Positions 1-9,010 of a stretch of 64,000 bases of DNA are shown here, piece after piece. The position numbers and the translations under genes were made by a program. A model generated the notes under the pieces. It ran no database searches. It was not told the origin of the DNA and saw only the letters and a program-made list of their open reading frames with translations. The DNA comes from UBA10649 sp963749905. GTDB lineage: Bacteria > Actinomycetota > Actinomycetes > S36-B12. Each line of letters begins with the position of its first letter. Position 1 is the stretch's first letter. Where the stretch lies: assembly GCA_963749905.1 (NCBI GenBank), contig CAVVOF010000004.1, positions 744,001 to 808,000 of the forward strand, in the 5' to 3' direction.

Positions 1-666
1 CCTCAACGACCGCACCAGCGCGTAGCCGAAGGCGACCAGCCGCTGCATGGTCTCGCGGGCGCTGAGGTCGGAGGCGTCCAGCAGTGCGGTGATCCGGTCG
101 GTCAGGTGCTCGGCCAGCCACGGCACCGCTCCGAACTGCACCCGGTGCGTCTCCTCGTGCAGGCACACCCAGTACCGGAAGTCGCGGGCCGGCACGTCCA
201 GCGCCCGCTCGACGTTGACGATCGTCGGCGCGACGAGCAGCAGGCGCTTCTGCTGGCCGGGGTCCACGAAGGTCTCGAACTGCCCGAGCACCTTGCCGGA
301 CAGCCACGCCAGCACCGCGCCCAGCTGCAGCGCGGTTCCGCGGGAGCCGAGGCTGCGGACCACGGCGGGCGCCGCCTCCGCCTTCTCGCTGAAGGTCTCC
401 CACTCGCCGAGGACGACCCGCATGCCGTTCACGTTCGACGCGATCCAGCCGGACCGGTCGACGACGGTCGCGGCAGCGGAGTCCGGCGCGGTCAGTCCGG
501 TCACGCCTCGGACCGGAGCGATCGCCTCGGCGGACAGGTCCCGGAGCATGGCGACCGCCGCTCGGGCCTCATCCGCCGGGAGATCCGGGCCCTTCGGGGC
601 GAGCCGACGGGCCGTGGCGATGGCGAGGTCCCAGTCGATCGGCTCGATCTCGGCGGCCGCCGTCAC
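1..666 (-). CDS. Zinc-dependent metalloprotease, DUF2342 family (3' part cut by window edge)
   Basis: Partial gene: the first 222 residues are inside the window and the C-terminus lies beyond base 1. The protein carries an HEETH motif near residue 170, matching the HExxH zinc site of the actinobacterial DUF2342 family (the F420-biosynthesis-associated or zinc-dependent metalloprotease family). The substrate is unknown. GTG at 666 is chosen because the ATG overlapping the manA stop meets a stop after five codons. Lying beside a PBP4-type carboxypeptidase and inorganic pyrophosphatase is the usual actinobacterial arrangement. The manA gene ends 10 bases upstream on the same strand, so co-transcription is likely. 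Confidence 0.88.
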   Translation of the reverse strand, partial: MTAAAEIEPIDWDLAIATARRLAPKGPDLPADEARAAVAMLRDLSAEAIAPVRGVTGLTAPDSAAATVVDRSGWIASNVNGMRVVLGEWETFSEKAEAAPAVVRSLGSRGTALQLGAVLAWLSGKVLGQFETFVDPGQQKRLLLVAPTIVNVERALDVPARDFRYWVCLHEETHRVQFGAVPWLAEHLTDRITALLDASDLSARETMQRLVAFGYALVRSLR

Positions 667-676
667 GCGCGCGCCG

Positions 677-1723
677 TCATCGCGGCGCCCGGGGCGCATC
701 GGGGGCCGGCGGGCGGCAGACGACGCCGACGAGCGGATCCCCGTCACCGTCGCCGTGCAGCGTGTACTCGCCCGCGGCGTACGGCACCAGCACGACATCG
801 CCCCGGGCCACCTCGAGGGAGCCGGCCGGGCTGCCCAGCACTCCGCGCCCGCCGAGGACGAGCACGATCGCGAATCCGGCAGCCACGCTGACCGGCCCGT
901 CCGACGCGTCGAAGCGATGCGCCCGGAAGTACGAGTCGGCCGCGGCAGGCATCGTGGTCACCAGACCGGCGCGCTCGATGTCCTCCCTCGGCAGCACGAG
1001 GTGGTCGAGGTCCGAGTCCGAGACGGCGGACAGGTCCACCGCCTGCAGCGCCGTGTCGAAGCCGAGGTCGAGGTGGCCGTCGCGGGCGCCGTCGACGGCG
1101 AAGCCCTGCCACTCCAGCAGGATGGACAGGTCGGTCGGCTCCTGCAGCTCGAGCACGAAGACGCCGGCCGCGACCGTGTGCGGCAGGCCGGCCGGCACCA
1201 GCATCGCGTCGCCTGGCCGGACCACGCGGGTGCGCAGCGCGGAGAGAAGGGCGTCGCTGTCGCGTGCGGCGACCCACTCCGCCACCTGCGCCATGGTCAT
1301 CTCGTCCGCGAAGCCGACGCCGACCTCGGCGCCCTCGGGCGCGTCGAGGACGTACCAGGCCTCGGTCTTGCCGTGCGCGAGGCCGAGGTGCGTCCGGGAG
1401 AACTCCCGGTTCGGGTGCAGGTGCACGGGCAGCCGCTGGTCGAGGTCGAGCAGCTTGATCAGGACCTCGGTGCTGGTGCCGTAGCGGGCCACGTGGTCGG
1501 GCCCGAGCCACGCCGACGGATCCGCGTCGATGGCGTCGAGCAGGAGCCGGCCGTCGGGCAGCACGCTGAAGCCCTGCGGCGCCTGGCCGAAGCGCGCCGT
1601 CGTCGACCCGATCCACTCCTCGGGGCGCTGCGGGCCGCCCGGACCGTGCCGGAGCTCGCCGATGCGGTTGCCGCCCCGGTAGAAGTGGTCGAACTGGTTG
1701 ACGGGAAGCAGTATCGGCCTCAT
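677..1723 (-). CDS. manA: Mannose-6-phosphate isomerase, class I
   Basis: Interconverts mannose 6-phosphate and fructose 6-phosphate in the cytosol, feeding GDP-mannose and glycan synthesis. The 348-residue product is the usual class I length. It shows the metal-binding cupin motif HLHPN at about residues 101-105 and GKTEAWYV at 118-125, which supplies the conserved glutamate. ATG 1723 is preceded by AGAGGAG at good spacing. An upstream in-frame extension would overlap the dacB 3' end and has no ribosome site. The gene sits between dacB and the metalloprotease, all on the minus strand. Confidence 0.9.
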   Translation of the reverse strand: MRPILLPVNQFDHFYRGGNRIGELRHGPGGPQRPEEWIGSTTARFGQAPQGFSVLPDGRLLLDAIDADPSAWLGPDHVARYGTSTEVLIKLLDLDQRLPVHLHPNREFSRTHLGLAHGKTEAWYVLDAPEGAEVGVGFADEMTMAQVAEWVAARDSDALLSALRTRVVRPGDAMLVPAGLPHTVAAGVFVLELQEPTDLSILLEWQGFAVDGARDGHLDLGFDTALQAVDLSAVSDSDLDHLVLPREDIERAGLVTTMPAAADSYFRAHRFDASDGPVSVAAGFAIVLVLGGRGVLGSPAGSLEVARGDVVLVPYAAGEYTLHGDGDGDPLVGVVCRPPAPDAPRAPR

Positions 1724-1754
1724 CGCGTGTCTCCTCTGCGTGGCGGCTGCGATC

Positions 1755-3087
1755 TCACGGCGACGTGCATCCGCAGGTCGCCAGCCGACTGGCGATCCGG
1801 TCCATAGTCTCGCGCGTCCCGGCCAGTGAGCGAACATCGTTCGCGATCATCGCGAAGACCAGCAGTCGACCGTCCGAGTCGAGCACGGTGCCGGCCAGGC
1901 TGACGACCCCGGTGAGGGTCCCGGTCTTGGCGTGGACGAAGCCGCGGCCGGGCCGGGTCTGCGGACTGGTGTACCGGTCGGCGAGCGTGCCGGTGAAGCC
2001 GGCGACCGCCAGCCCCGGGGCGATGGGCGCGAGGTCGGCGTCCGTCCCCGTGACGACCGCGTCGAGGATCGTGGCCAGCACGCGCCGCCGGCAGGCGGTT
2101 GCCCCGGGACAGGCCGCTGCCGTCCTGGAGATCGACTCCGGTGACGTCCACCCCGAGCTCCTCCAGCGCGAGCGTCGCTGCGGCCGCGCCGCCGGCGAAG
2201 GTGGGCTTGTCCAGGCTCACTCCGCCGGCGAGGTGGGCGAGCGCCTCGGCGTAGTTGTTCTCGGACTCCGTCAGCATCCGCTCCACGATGTCGGCCACCG
2301 GCGGCGACTCGACGCGGGCCACCTCGGTTGCGCCGTCGGCCAGTCGCCCCTTGCGGGTTGCCGTCACCTGGACGCCCTGCGCCGCGAGCAGGTCGGCGAA
2401 GACGTCGGCGGCCTGCCGGGCCGGATCGGCGACTCGCGCGGTCGCGCCGGGCCGGACCCGTCCGCCGTCGACGGTGAGGGCGGCGACGGGCGCAACCACG
2501 CCTGCCGAGGGGAAGGAGGACGGCCAGCCGGGACCGAGCCTGGGGCCGCGGAAGGCGGACGTGTCGAAGACGAGGTCGACCGGGCCGGACACCTCTGCGG
2601 CGGTGGCACGGGCCAGATCCCGCAGCGAGGCGCTGCCGCCGGCCAGCGGGTTGCCGCCCTTGGCGCGCACGAGGGTCGGGTCGCCCCCGCCCACGAGGTA
2701 GACGGTCGCGCCCTCGCGGTAGGCGATGGTGGGGATGCGGGTCTGTGGCCCGAGCACGTCGAGGGCGGCGACCGCGGTCGTCAGCTTCGTGGTGGAGGCG
2801 GGGATGAGGGGCCGGTCCTCGCCGCGTTGGTACAGGACGGTGCCCGTCGCCGGATCGGTGACGAGCACGCTCCCACCGGCCAGCTCCCGACGGACCAGCC
2901 GGCCGATCTCGGCGGCCACGCCGTCCGGCGTCGGCGCCATTGCAGCGGAGGGCGTGAGTGGGGCGAGCACCGCGGGGGCGGGCGCCGGAGGCGGGCTGGT
3001 GTCGGCCCTGGCGACCGGCGAGCCGAGGGCACTGAGGAGGAGGCCGGCGAGGACCGCGCCCACCGCACCACGCCGCCGGGTGTCCAC
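1755..3087 (-). pseudogene. dacB: D-alanyl-D-alanine carboxypeptidase/endopeptidase (PBP4, peptidase S13), frameshifted
   Basis: Exported penicillin-binding protein that trims peptidoglycan peptides. An N-terminal signal segment is followed by all three active-site motifs: STTK (about 98-101), SENN in the middle, and HAKTGT in the C-terminal part. The reading frame breaks near 2080-2090, after the GNRLPA segment. The KTG part continues in the +1 frame to 1755. One surplus base in a CGGCGGCG run explains it, so the gene may be intact in the organism. GTG 3087 is preferred because AAGGAGG lies just upstream; an in-frame ATG at 3105 lacks a ribosome site. Confidence 0.85.
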
Positions 3088-3214
3088 GATTCCTCCTTGC
3101 GCCATGATCTAGGGAACACTAAGGCACGACAGCAGGGCCCCTGCCCGTCACGTCGAGGGCATCACCACGTGGGCGCACCACCGTTCGCGCCGACGCGCGC
3201 ACCGAGGAGGAACC

Positions 3215-3721
3215 GTGCAGCCGCTCGAGTTCGATGTCACGATCGAGATCCCCGCGGGGAGCCGGAACAAGTACGAGATGGACCATGACACCGGTCGCAT
3301 CCGGCTCGACCGCATGCTGTTCACCTCCACGCGGTATCCGCACGACTACGGCTTCATCGAGAACACCCTGGGGCTCGACGGCGACCCGCTGGACGCGCTC
3401 GTGCTCATCGACGAGCCGACCTTCCCGGGCGTGGTCATCCGCTGCCGCACCGTGGGCATGTTCCGCATGACCGACGAGGCCGGCGGCGACGACAAGGTGC
3501 TGTGCGTCCCGTCGAGCGACCCGCGCAAGGAGCACCTGCGCGACATCCATCACGTCCCCGAGTTCGACCGGCTGGAGATCCAGCACTTCTTCGAGGTGTA
3601 CAAGGACCTCGAGCCCGGCAAGAGCGTCGAGGGCGCGACCTGGACCGGCCGCTCGGACGCCGAGAAGGAGATCCACGAGTCCTTCGCACGCTTCCAGGCC
3701 ACCGACGGCCACCCCCACTAG
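3215..3721 (+). CDS. ppa: Inorganic pyrophosphatase, family I
   Basis: Hydrolyses pyrophosphate to two phosphates in the cytosol, pulling biosynthetic reactions forward. The 168 residues match the prokaryotic family I length. The DGDPLD signature, with metal-binding aspartates 55, 57 and 60, is intact, as is the preceding HDYGF segment. GTG 3215 is preceded by GAGGAGG. It is transcribed divergently from dacB, as in many Actinomycetota. Phosphate release links it loosely to the Pst/Pit region nearby. Confidence 0.96.
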   Translation: MQPLEFDVTIEIPAGSRNKYEMDHDTGRIRLDRMLFTSTRYPHDYGFIENTLGLDGDPLDALVLIDEPTFPGVVIRCRTVGMFRMTDEAGGDDKVLCVPSSDPRKEHLRDIHHVPEFDRLEIQHFFEVYKDLEPGKSVEGATWTGRSDAEKEIHESFARFQATDGHPH

Positions 3722-3724
3722 CCC

Positions 3725-3822
3725 CCTCGTTTGTCCCGTAACGCGGGACAAGTGCGGAATCCCGGCCCGATTCGACCCCCGATTCGAGCTGATCTGTCCC
3801 GCGTTAGCCGGGACAAACGAGG
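3725..3822. repeat. REP-like palindromic element, copy 1
   Basis: Two small hairpins built on TTGTCCCG...CGGGACAA flank a spacer containing GGCCCGATTCG and CTGAT. The outer ends form a perfect 14-bp inverted repeat (CCTCGTTTGTCCCG at 3725-3738 and its complement at 3809-3822). A second copy of the same design lies at 24886-24978. The structure resembles bacterial REP/BIME elements; no transposase is seen nearby. Confidence 0.7.
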
Positions 3823-3853
3823 TAGGTGAACGGGAGGTGAACGACGGGCGAAC
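3821..3853 (-). promoter_or_regulatory. PHO box with three direct repeats (PhoP operator)
   Basis: Three contiguous 11-bp repeats read on the minus strand: GTTCGCCCGTC, GTTCACCTCCC and GTTCACCTACC. This is the direct-repeat design of actinobacterial PhoP operators. It lies about 100 bp before the small gene at 3952 and immediately after the REP-like element, so phosphate control of that gene is inferred. Confidence 0.7.
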
Positions 3854-3951
3854 GCGCCGGATACGCGATCTGGCCGGTTGGTTACGTAGCCGTGCTACGG
3901 TGACGCCCGCGCCGACGGCCGGCGCGTTCCACCGCGCACCGGGGAGGTGCC

Positions 3952-4170
3952 ATGAACTTCCGCTTCCGTCGCGATCGGCAGCTGACCGACATCCACCCTG
4001 CGCTGCACGACGATCACCGGATGGCATCGACCTTCGACCAGGGCCTGTGCCGCTTCGTCATCACCTGCTCCTGCGGCGACCATTTCGACACCCGCTACAT
4101 CGACGAGGCGCTCGAGTACCGCGAGCTGCACGAGCGACTGGCCCCACTGGCCGACCAGTTGAGCCCCTGA
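3952..4170 (+). CDS. Small uncharacterised protein with a CSCG motif
   Basis: A 72-residue hydrophilic protein with no signal peptide or membrane segment. Two cysteines form TCSCG near residues 42-46, followed by an acidic, leucine-rich helix-like C-terminus (ALEYRELHERL). I do not recognise the family. The cysteine pair could bind metal or be redox active, which is inference. ATG 3952 is preceded by GGGGAGG. A triple PHO-box array about 100 bp upstream suggests induction under phosphate limitation. A sulfur-handling cassette follows 130 bases downstream with its own promoter. Confidence 0.7.
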   Translation: MNFRFRRDRQLTDIHPALHDDHRMASTFDQGLCRFVITCSCGDHFDTRYIDEALEYRELHERLAPLADQLSP

Positions 4171-4289
4171 TTCCCTCCTCCTGAGCGCTCGGCTCGACAC
4201 CCGGGAATCCTGGGGCGAGCATGGATTGTCAGGACCTTCGTCACCGCAAGTCCCGCACTTCGGCCCCGAGGTGGCCGCTCGGCCACGCA

Positions 4290-4302
4290 TACCCTTGGGG
4301 GC
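4290..4302 (+). promoter_or_regulatory. Leaderless -10 element for the SQR-like gene
   Basis: TACCCT ends exactly 7 nt before ATG 4303, so transcription should start at or next to the start codon. No ribosome site is present. Confidence 0.6.
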
Positions 4303-5550
4303 ATGAAGAAGTTGCTGATTCTCGGCGGGGGAACCGCCGGGTCCATGGCCGCCAACAAGCTGCGCCGCAAGCTCGCGCCGTCGGATTGGGAGATCACCGT
4401 CGTCGACGCCGACGACAACCATCGGTACCAGCCGGGCTACCTGTTCGTGCCGTTCGGCACCTACAAGCCCAGCCAGGTCACCAAGAGCCGGCGCAAGACC
4501 CTCAACCGGGACGTGCCGCTCGTCTACGGCGAGATCGACAAGGTCCTCCCGGAGGAGAGCGCGGTCCTGCTGACCGACGGTCGCCGACTCGACTACGACG
4601 TCCTCATCATCGCCTCCGGCGTGACACCGCGGCCGGACCAGACCGACGGGATGATGGGCGAGGAGTGGGGCAAGAGCGTCCACGAGTTCTACACGTACGA
4701 GGGCTCGGTGGCCCTGTCCAAGGCGCTGGCGAAGTTCCAGGGCGGCAAGCTCGTCATCAACATCGTCGAGATGCCCATCAAGTGCCCCGTCGCGCCGCTC
4801 GAGTTCGCCTTCCTCGCCGACTCGTACTTCAAAGAGCGCGGCATCCGCGACAAGGTCGACATGACCTACGTGACGCCGCTCCCCGGCGCGTTCACCAAGC
4901 CGATCGCCGCCGAGGCCTTCGGGAACACGCTGGCCGAGAAGGGCATCGCGGTCGAGCCCGACTACATGCTCATGGAGGTCGACAACGAGAAGAAGGCCCT
5001 CGTCTCGTATGACGAGCGCGAGGTGCCGTTCGACCTGCTGGTGACCATCCCGCTGAACATGGGCGCCGATTTCGTCACCCGCTCCGGCCTCGGCAACGAG
5101 ATCAACCTGGTGCCGGTGGACAAGTTCACCCAGCAGTCGAAGCAGTTCGACAACATCTTCGCGCTCGGCGACGCCAACGACATCCCGGCGTCCAAGGCCG
5201 GCTCGGTGGCGCACTTCGAGATCGACATCTTCGTCGAGAACTTCATGCAGTACATCGCAGGCCAGCCCATGCAGCACAAGTTCGACGGCCACGCGAACTG
5301 CTTCATCGAGACGGGCGACAAGAAGGCGATGCTCATCGACTTCAACTACGACTACGAGCCGCTGCCGGGCAAGTACCCCGTCGCCGGCGTCGGGCCGATG
5401 AGCCTGCTGAAGCAGACCCGCCTGAACCACATGGGCAAGCTCGCGTTCCGCTGGGTGTACTGGAACATCCTCGTGCCAGGCCGCCCGATGCCCGTTCCCG
5501 CGCTCATGTCGACGGCCGGCAAGCGCACTGACCTCATCGAATCCAAGTAA
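4303..5550 (+). CDS. Sulfide:quinone oxidoreductase-like FAD/NAD(P) oxidoreductase
   Basis: A 415-residue flavoprotein of the SQR/FCSD type, expected at the membrane face passing electrons from sulfide or sulfane sulfur to quinone. The N-terminal dinucleotide fold has GGGTAG at 8-13. A CP dipeptide at 161-162 and a second cysteine near 333 could be the catalytic pair. A C-terminal FAD motif (FALGDAND) is present. It has fewer cysteines than classical SQRs. It is followed after 13 bases by a TusE/DsrC-like protein and then a DsrE2-like protein, which favours a role in sulfur oxidation or trafficking over a generic NADH dehydrogenase. Confidence 0.8.
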   Translation: MKKLLILGGGTAGSMAANKLRRKLAPSDWEITVVDADDNHRYQPGYLFVPFGTYKPSQVTKSRRKTLNRDVPLVYGEIDKVLPEESAVLLTDGRRLDYDVLIIASGVTPRPDQTDGMMGEEWGKSVHEFYTYEGSVALSKALAKFQGGKLVINIVEMPIKCPVAPLEFAFLADSYFKERGIRDKVDMTYVTPLPGAFTKPIAAEAFGNTLAEKGIAVEPDYMLMEVDNEKKALVSYDEREVPFDLLVTIPLNMGADFVTRSGLGNEINLVPVDKFTQQSKQFDNIFALGDANDIPASKAGSVAHFEIDIFVENFMQYIAGQPMQHKFDGHANCFIETGDKKAMLIDFNYDYEPLPGKYPVAGVGPMSLLKQTRLNHMGKLAFRWVYWNILVPGRPMPVPALMSTAGKRTDLIESK

Positions 5551-5563
5551 GGGAGAGCACGAC

Positions 5564-5878
5564 ATGCCAACGACGACCATCAACGGAGCCGACGTCACTG
5601 TCGACGACGAGGGCTTCATGACCGTCTATGACGAGTGGAACGAGGAGATCGGCAAGTCCCTCGCCGATGCCATCGGCATCGACATGACGGACGAGCACTG
5701 GAAGGTCATCCGCTTCCTGCGCGACGACTTCAAGGCCCAGGGCGTCACCCCGACCATCCGTCGCGTGTCGACGGCCGGCGGCGTGGACACCAAGCAGCTG
5801 TTCGCGCTGTTCCCGAAGAAGCCTGCCAAGAAGATGGCCTACATCGCCGGGCTGCCCAAGCCAGCCGGCTGCGTCTGA
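5564..5878 (+). CDS. TusE/DsrC/DsvC family sulfur relay protein
   Basis: Small 104-residue sulfur carrier. The C-terminal arm ends in GCV, giving the invariant penultimate cysteine (C103) that carries persulfide in this family. The second cysteine found in true DsrC, 11 residues earlier, is absent (methionine or tyrosine there), so it is TusE-like and probably a one-cysteine carrier. ATG 5564 follows GGGAG. It sits between the SQR-like flavoprotein and the DsrE2-like protein, so sulfur is probably handed between these three. No dissimilatory sulfite reductase genes are in the window. Confidence 0.87.
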   Translation: MPTTTINGADVTVDDEGFMTVYDEWNEEIGKSLADAIGIDMTDEHWKVIRFLRDDFKAQGVTPTIRRVSTAGGVDTKQLFALFPKKPAKKMAYIAGLPKPAGCV

Positions 5879-5907
5879 GCGCACTAGCGCCTGAGAGGAC
5901 ACACACA

Positions 5908-6408
5908 ATGACCGAAATGATCGTCCCGTCGTTCGACGACGAGGTCGAGACCGACCGCCACCTGGCCATCATCTGCTCGAAGGGCAGCCTGGACATGGCC
6001 TACCCGGGCCTGATCCTCGGCAACGCCGCCCTCGGCGAGGGTGTCAAGCTGGACCTGTTCTTCACGTTCTGGGGCTTCGACATCATCACCAAGGACCGCA
6101 TGGAGCACCTGGTGTTCTCCCCGGTCGGCAACCCGGCCACGCACATTCCGGCCGCGCTTGCCCCCCTGCCCGGCCTGGCCAAGATGGCCACCTCGCAGAT
6201 GCAGAAGGCCATGGAGCAGCTGGAGATCCCGCCGGTGCCCGAGTTCCTGGAGCTCATCAAGGCGTCCGGTGGCCGGATCTGGGCCTGCCGGCTCAGCGCC
6301 GACATGAACCACCTCACCAAGGAAGATCTCTGGGACGGCGTGGACGCCATCATCAATGCCAGCGACTTCATCGAGATGACCGACGGCGCGCAGCTGCTGT
6401 TCATCTGA
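5908..6408 (+). CDS. DsrE/DsrF-like (DsrE2) sulfur-transfer family protein
   Basis: A 166-residue protein with the DsrE2 signature: an N-terminal ICSKGSLDMAYPGL segment containing a candidate persulfide cysteine, then FFTFWGF. A second cysteine lies in the IWACRL segment. Family members carry sulfane sulfur at the membrane or in cytosolic sulfur relay. Here it closes the SQR / TusE-like operon and is followed by a strong hairpin terminator. Its start is 29 bases beyond the preceding stop. No hydrophobic anchor is visible, so it is presumably cytosolic or peripheral. Confidence 0.8.
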   Translation: MTEMIVPSFDDEVETDRHLAIICSKGSLDMAYPGLILGNAALGEGVKLDLFFTFWGFDIITKDRMEHLVFSPVGNPATHIPAALAPLPGLAKMATSQMQKAMEQLEIPPVPEFLELIKASGGRIWACRLSADMNHLTKEDLWDGVDAIINASDFIEMTDGAQLLFI

Positions 6409-6422
6409 CCTACGCACAGACT

Positions 6423-6453
6423 GAGGGCCGGTACCCGATGGGTACCGGCCCTC
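6423..6453. terminator. Hairpin terminator between convergent operons
   Basis: A perfect 14-bp stem (GAGGGCCGGTACCC and its complement) with a 3-nt loop. It sits 14 bases after the DsrE2-like stop and before the converging PstS-like gene. There is no T-tract, as is common in high-GC Actinomycetota, and it can act in both directions. Confidence 0.75.
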
Positions 6454-6485
6454 GACGTTCCGTGATCGCGGGGGACGTCAGCACG

Positions 6486-7752
6486 TCACCCGGAGACGGC
6501 GCTCTCCGCTTCCTCGGGGGTGAGGCCCTCATCGATCTCCTCGTCGACGATCTCCTCGTCGAGCGCCGGATCCTCAGGGGCCGCTGAGGACTCCACGATG
6601 GCGTTGGGGTCGACGGTGACCTTGAGCGGGGTGAAGGTCTGGATCCGGATGGGCTCCGGCATCGGCGTCACGCCGAAGGTCTCGAGGGCCCCCTGCCCGG
6701 CCAGCCGGACGACGTACTGGGCGAACGAGAGCGGCAGCGGATCGTCGGGGGCGTCGCAGACCAGCAGGTGGGCGTAGCCGTTGACCGGCCAGCCGACGAG
6801 CGGCTGACCCTCCGCCAGCACGATCTTCGATGAGGCCACGTCGAAGTTGCCCTCCACGGGCACACCCCCGGTGGCCGGACTCGCGAACATGTTCCCCGTG
6901 GTCTCGTCCGTCGTGATCGTCGTGGCGCCAGAGCCGACCTTGTACAACTGGACGTCGTCCGCGGTGATGACGAGCTCGGAGCCGTCGTCGAGCGTCACCG
7001 GCAGGTTGGCGGTCGCGAGCACGTTGGTGAACGCCTGGAACACCGGCATGACGGAGATGGTGCTGTCGGCGAGAGTCATCTCCCCGATCAGGTCTGTGGA
7101 CGTGGGGAATGTCTGCATCCCGTCGAGCTCCTCCACAGTGCCCTGGGTCCACTGCTCGGGCGCCTCCTCGGACAGCCAGGTGGTCATCGCCTGCATCGAT
7201 CCCGACGGGCCCTCGATGCCCATCAGCGCGAGGTCCGGCAGGAGGGTGAAGTCGAAGTCCGGGTTGGACTCGGCGATGAGCGGGTCCTCCCAGTTGGTGA
7301 TGGTCCCGTTGAGGATGCCGGCGACGATCTCGGGGGTCATGACGACGCCCTCGAGTCCGATGACGTTGTAGGCCATGGTGACGGGGTAGGCGAAGGCCGG
7401 AATGACGACAGGCGCCCCGGCCGGACACGACGCGGCTGCGAAGGCGTCGATGTCCGCCTGGGACGGGGTTCGGTCGACGAGCGCCGACCGGGGCTGGCTC
7501 ACCCTCCGGGACCTCGACGACCAGTTGGTCCGGGCAGACGCCGCCGAGCGCCAGCCCCACCGAGTCCATGGATCCCGCGAAGGCCTCGGGGACGGCCACC
7601 TGCAGCTCGCCGGTCTGACAGGTGATCTGAGACTCGGCCTGGGCGGCGAGCACGTCAGGGGGCAGAGGCGGGTTGCAGGCGGTCAGCCCCAGAGCAGCCA
7701 CCCCGACGAACGAGGTGAGGACGATGCCTCGAACCTTCGTGGATCGAGACAT
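6486..7752 (-). pseudogene. Second PstS-like phosphate-binding lipoprotein, frameshifted
   Basis: Periplasmic-binding-type lipoprotein: the signal peptide ends in LTAC, so a lipidated cysteine is predicted. It resembles PstS, with the NGTITNWEDP and GPSGSM segments that contact phosphate in that family. Its C-terminus is an unusual glutamate/aspartate-rich tail. The frame breaks near 7490-7495, where an extra C in CCAGCCCCGG shifts it +1; the rest reads on to the stop at 6486. It lies downstream of pstS with no PHO box of its own. It could be an accessory binding protein with different affinity. ATG 7752 follows GGTGAGG. Confidence 0.78.
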
Positions 7753-7823
7753 CGTCCTCACCTTCGGTACTCGGTTCTACATGTGCTGATGAGCAGCGGT
7801 ACTTCTTGCGGGCACTGCAGAAA

Positions 7824-8879
7824 CTACTTGATCAGCTGCACCAGCTGGCGCGCCTTGGCAAGGACCTTGCCCGCCACCGGCACGTAGCCGAGGGAGGCCG
7901 CCCGCGACGGGCCGCACTTGGCCAGCGTGTAGTCCCAGAACTGGCGGACGCCGAGGCCGTTCTCGCCCTTGCCGTCGGTCTGAGCGAGTGCGTAGCTGAA
8001 GATCGCGATCGGGTAGGCACCGCTCGCCCTGAGCTTGTAGTTCAGGTTGACCAGGCCGTTGGACGCGATGTTGGTCTGGTTGGCGAGGTTCTTGGCAGCC
8101 GAGGCGGACGAGGGGGCGACGAACTGGCCCATCGCGTTCTGGATGCGCGCCGACGGGTAGCCCTTGGCATCGCCGAGATCGACGTAGCCGATGGTGCCTG
8201 CCTTGGCGAGCACGTTCGCCATGACGCCGGAGTTGCCCTTGCCGGCGACGGAGTTGGCCGGTGGCTTGCCACCCGGGAACGCCGTACCCATGTCGTCCTG
8301 GACCTTCGAGAAGATCGAGGGCGCCCACGCGTTCAGGTACTGCAGGAAGTTGTTCGTGGTGCCCGAGGCATCCGAACGGTACGAGATCGTGATCGGTGTG
8401 GCCGGGAGCGCAGTGGAGATGCGCGGATTGTCCTTCTTGATCTCCGGGTGGTTCCACTTGGTGATGTTGCCCGAGAAGATCTTGGCCAGCGTCGTCTGCT
8501 TGAGCTGGATGGACGAGCCGAGCGTGCGGCCGGTCTTGGCGTTCTTCAGGTTGATGGGCACCGTGATCGCGCCGCCGATTGCCGGGATGTACTCCCAGTC
8601 GAACTTCGGCTCGCCGGACGAGTACTTGCTGTCCGTCATGGCCGTCACGAAGGTGCCCTTGGTGAAGTTGCCCTTGCCGGTGCCCGACCCGGTCGAGGTG
8701 TAGGTCACGCTGAAGTTGTTCTGCGACGCGTTGAAGTCAGCGGCGCACTGCGAGATGAAGACGAATGGGAACGAGGCGCCCCCGGCCGGGATCTTCTCCT
8801 CGGCCAGAGCGGGTGCAGCCAGCGCCACCGTGGACGCGGCCACGGCAGTGGAGGCGAGGATCGCGAGAGTGCGACGCAC
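7824..8879 (-). CDS. pstS: Phosphate ABC transporter substrate-binding protein
   Basis: Secreted phosphate-binding protein delivering phosphate to PstCA. A 26-residue Sec signal peptide ending in ALA precedes the mature EEKIPAGGASFP start. Phosphate-contacting segments TGSGTGKG and SDASGTTNN are present, and about 350 residues is usual for PstS. It has no lipobox, unlike the PstS-like gene downstream. GTG 8879 is chosen because AAAGGAG lies 6-12 bases upstream; a longer in-frame start has no ribosome site. PHO boxes lie 90-130 bp upstream, so it probably has its own PhoP-driven promoter in addition to read-through from pstCAB. Confidence 0.92.
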   Translation of the reverse strand: MRRTLAILASTAVAASTVALAAPALAEEKIPAGGASFPFVFISQCAADFNASQNNFSVTYTSTGSGTGKGNFTKGTFVTAMTDSKYSSGEPKFDWEYIPAIGGAITVPINLKNAKTGRTLGSSIQLKQTTLAKIFSGNITKWNHPEIKKDNPRISTALPATPITISYRSDASGTTNNFLQYLNAWAPSIFSKVQDDMGTAFPGGKPPANSVAGKGNSGVMANVLAKAGTIGYVDLGDAKGYPSARIQNAMGQFVAPSSASAAKNLANQTNIASNGLVNLNYKLRASGAYPIAIFSYALAQTDGKGENGLGVRQFWDYTLAKCGPSRAASLGYVPVAGKVLAKARQLVQLIK

Positions 8880-8969
8880 GGTTTTCTCCTTTGATTGGTT
8901 TCGCTTTCGACCGAAACGTATGCAGCGCGGTTGACTCACTGGTGGGTGGACCGTTTCGGGGGGACGACT

Positions 8970-9010
8970 CTGAGGTGAACAGTTGGTGTCTGCGTGAACG
9001 GACGGTTAAC
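8970..9010 (-). promoter_or_regulatory. PHO boxes upstream of pstS
   Basis: Read on the minus strand: GTTAACCGTCC and GTTCACGCAGA in tandem, an 8-nt gap, then GTTCACCTCAG. The pstB stop codon lies inside the first repeat. Likely PhoP site giving pstS a separate strong promoter. Confidence 0.7.
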
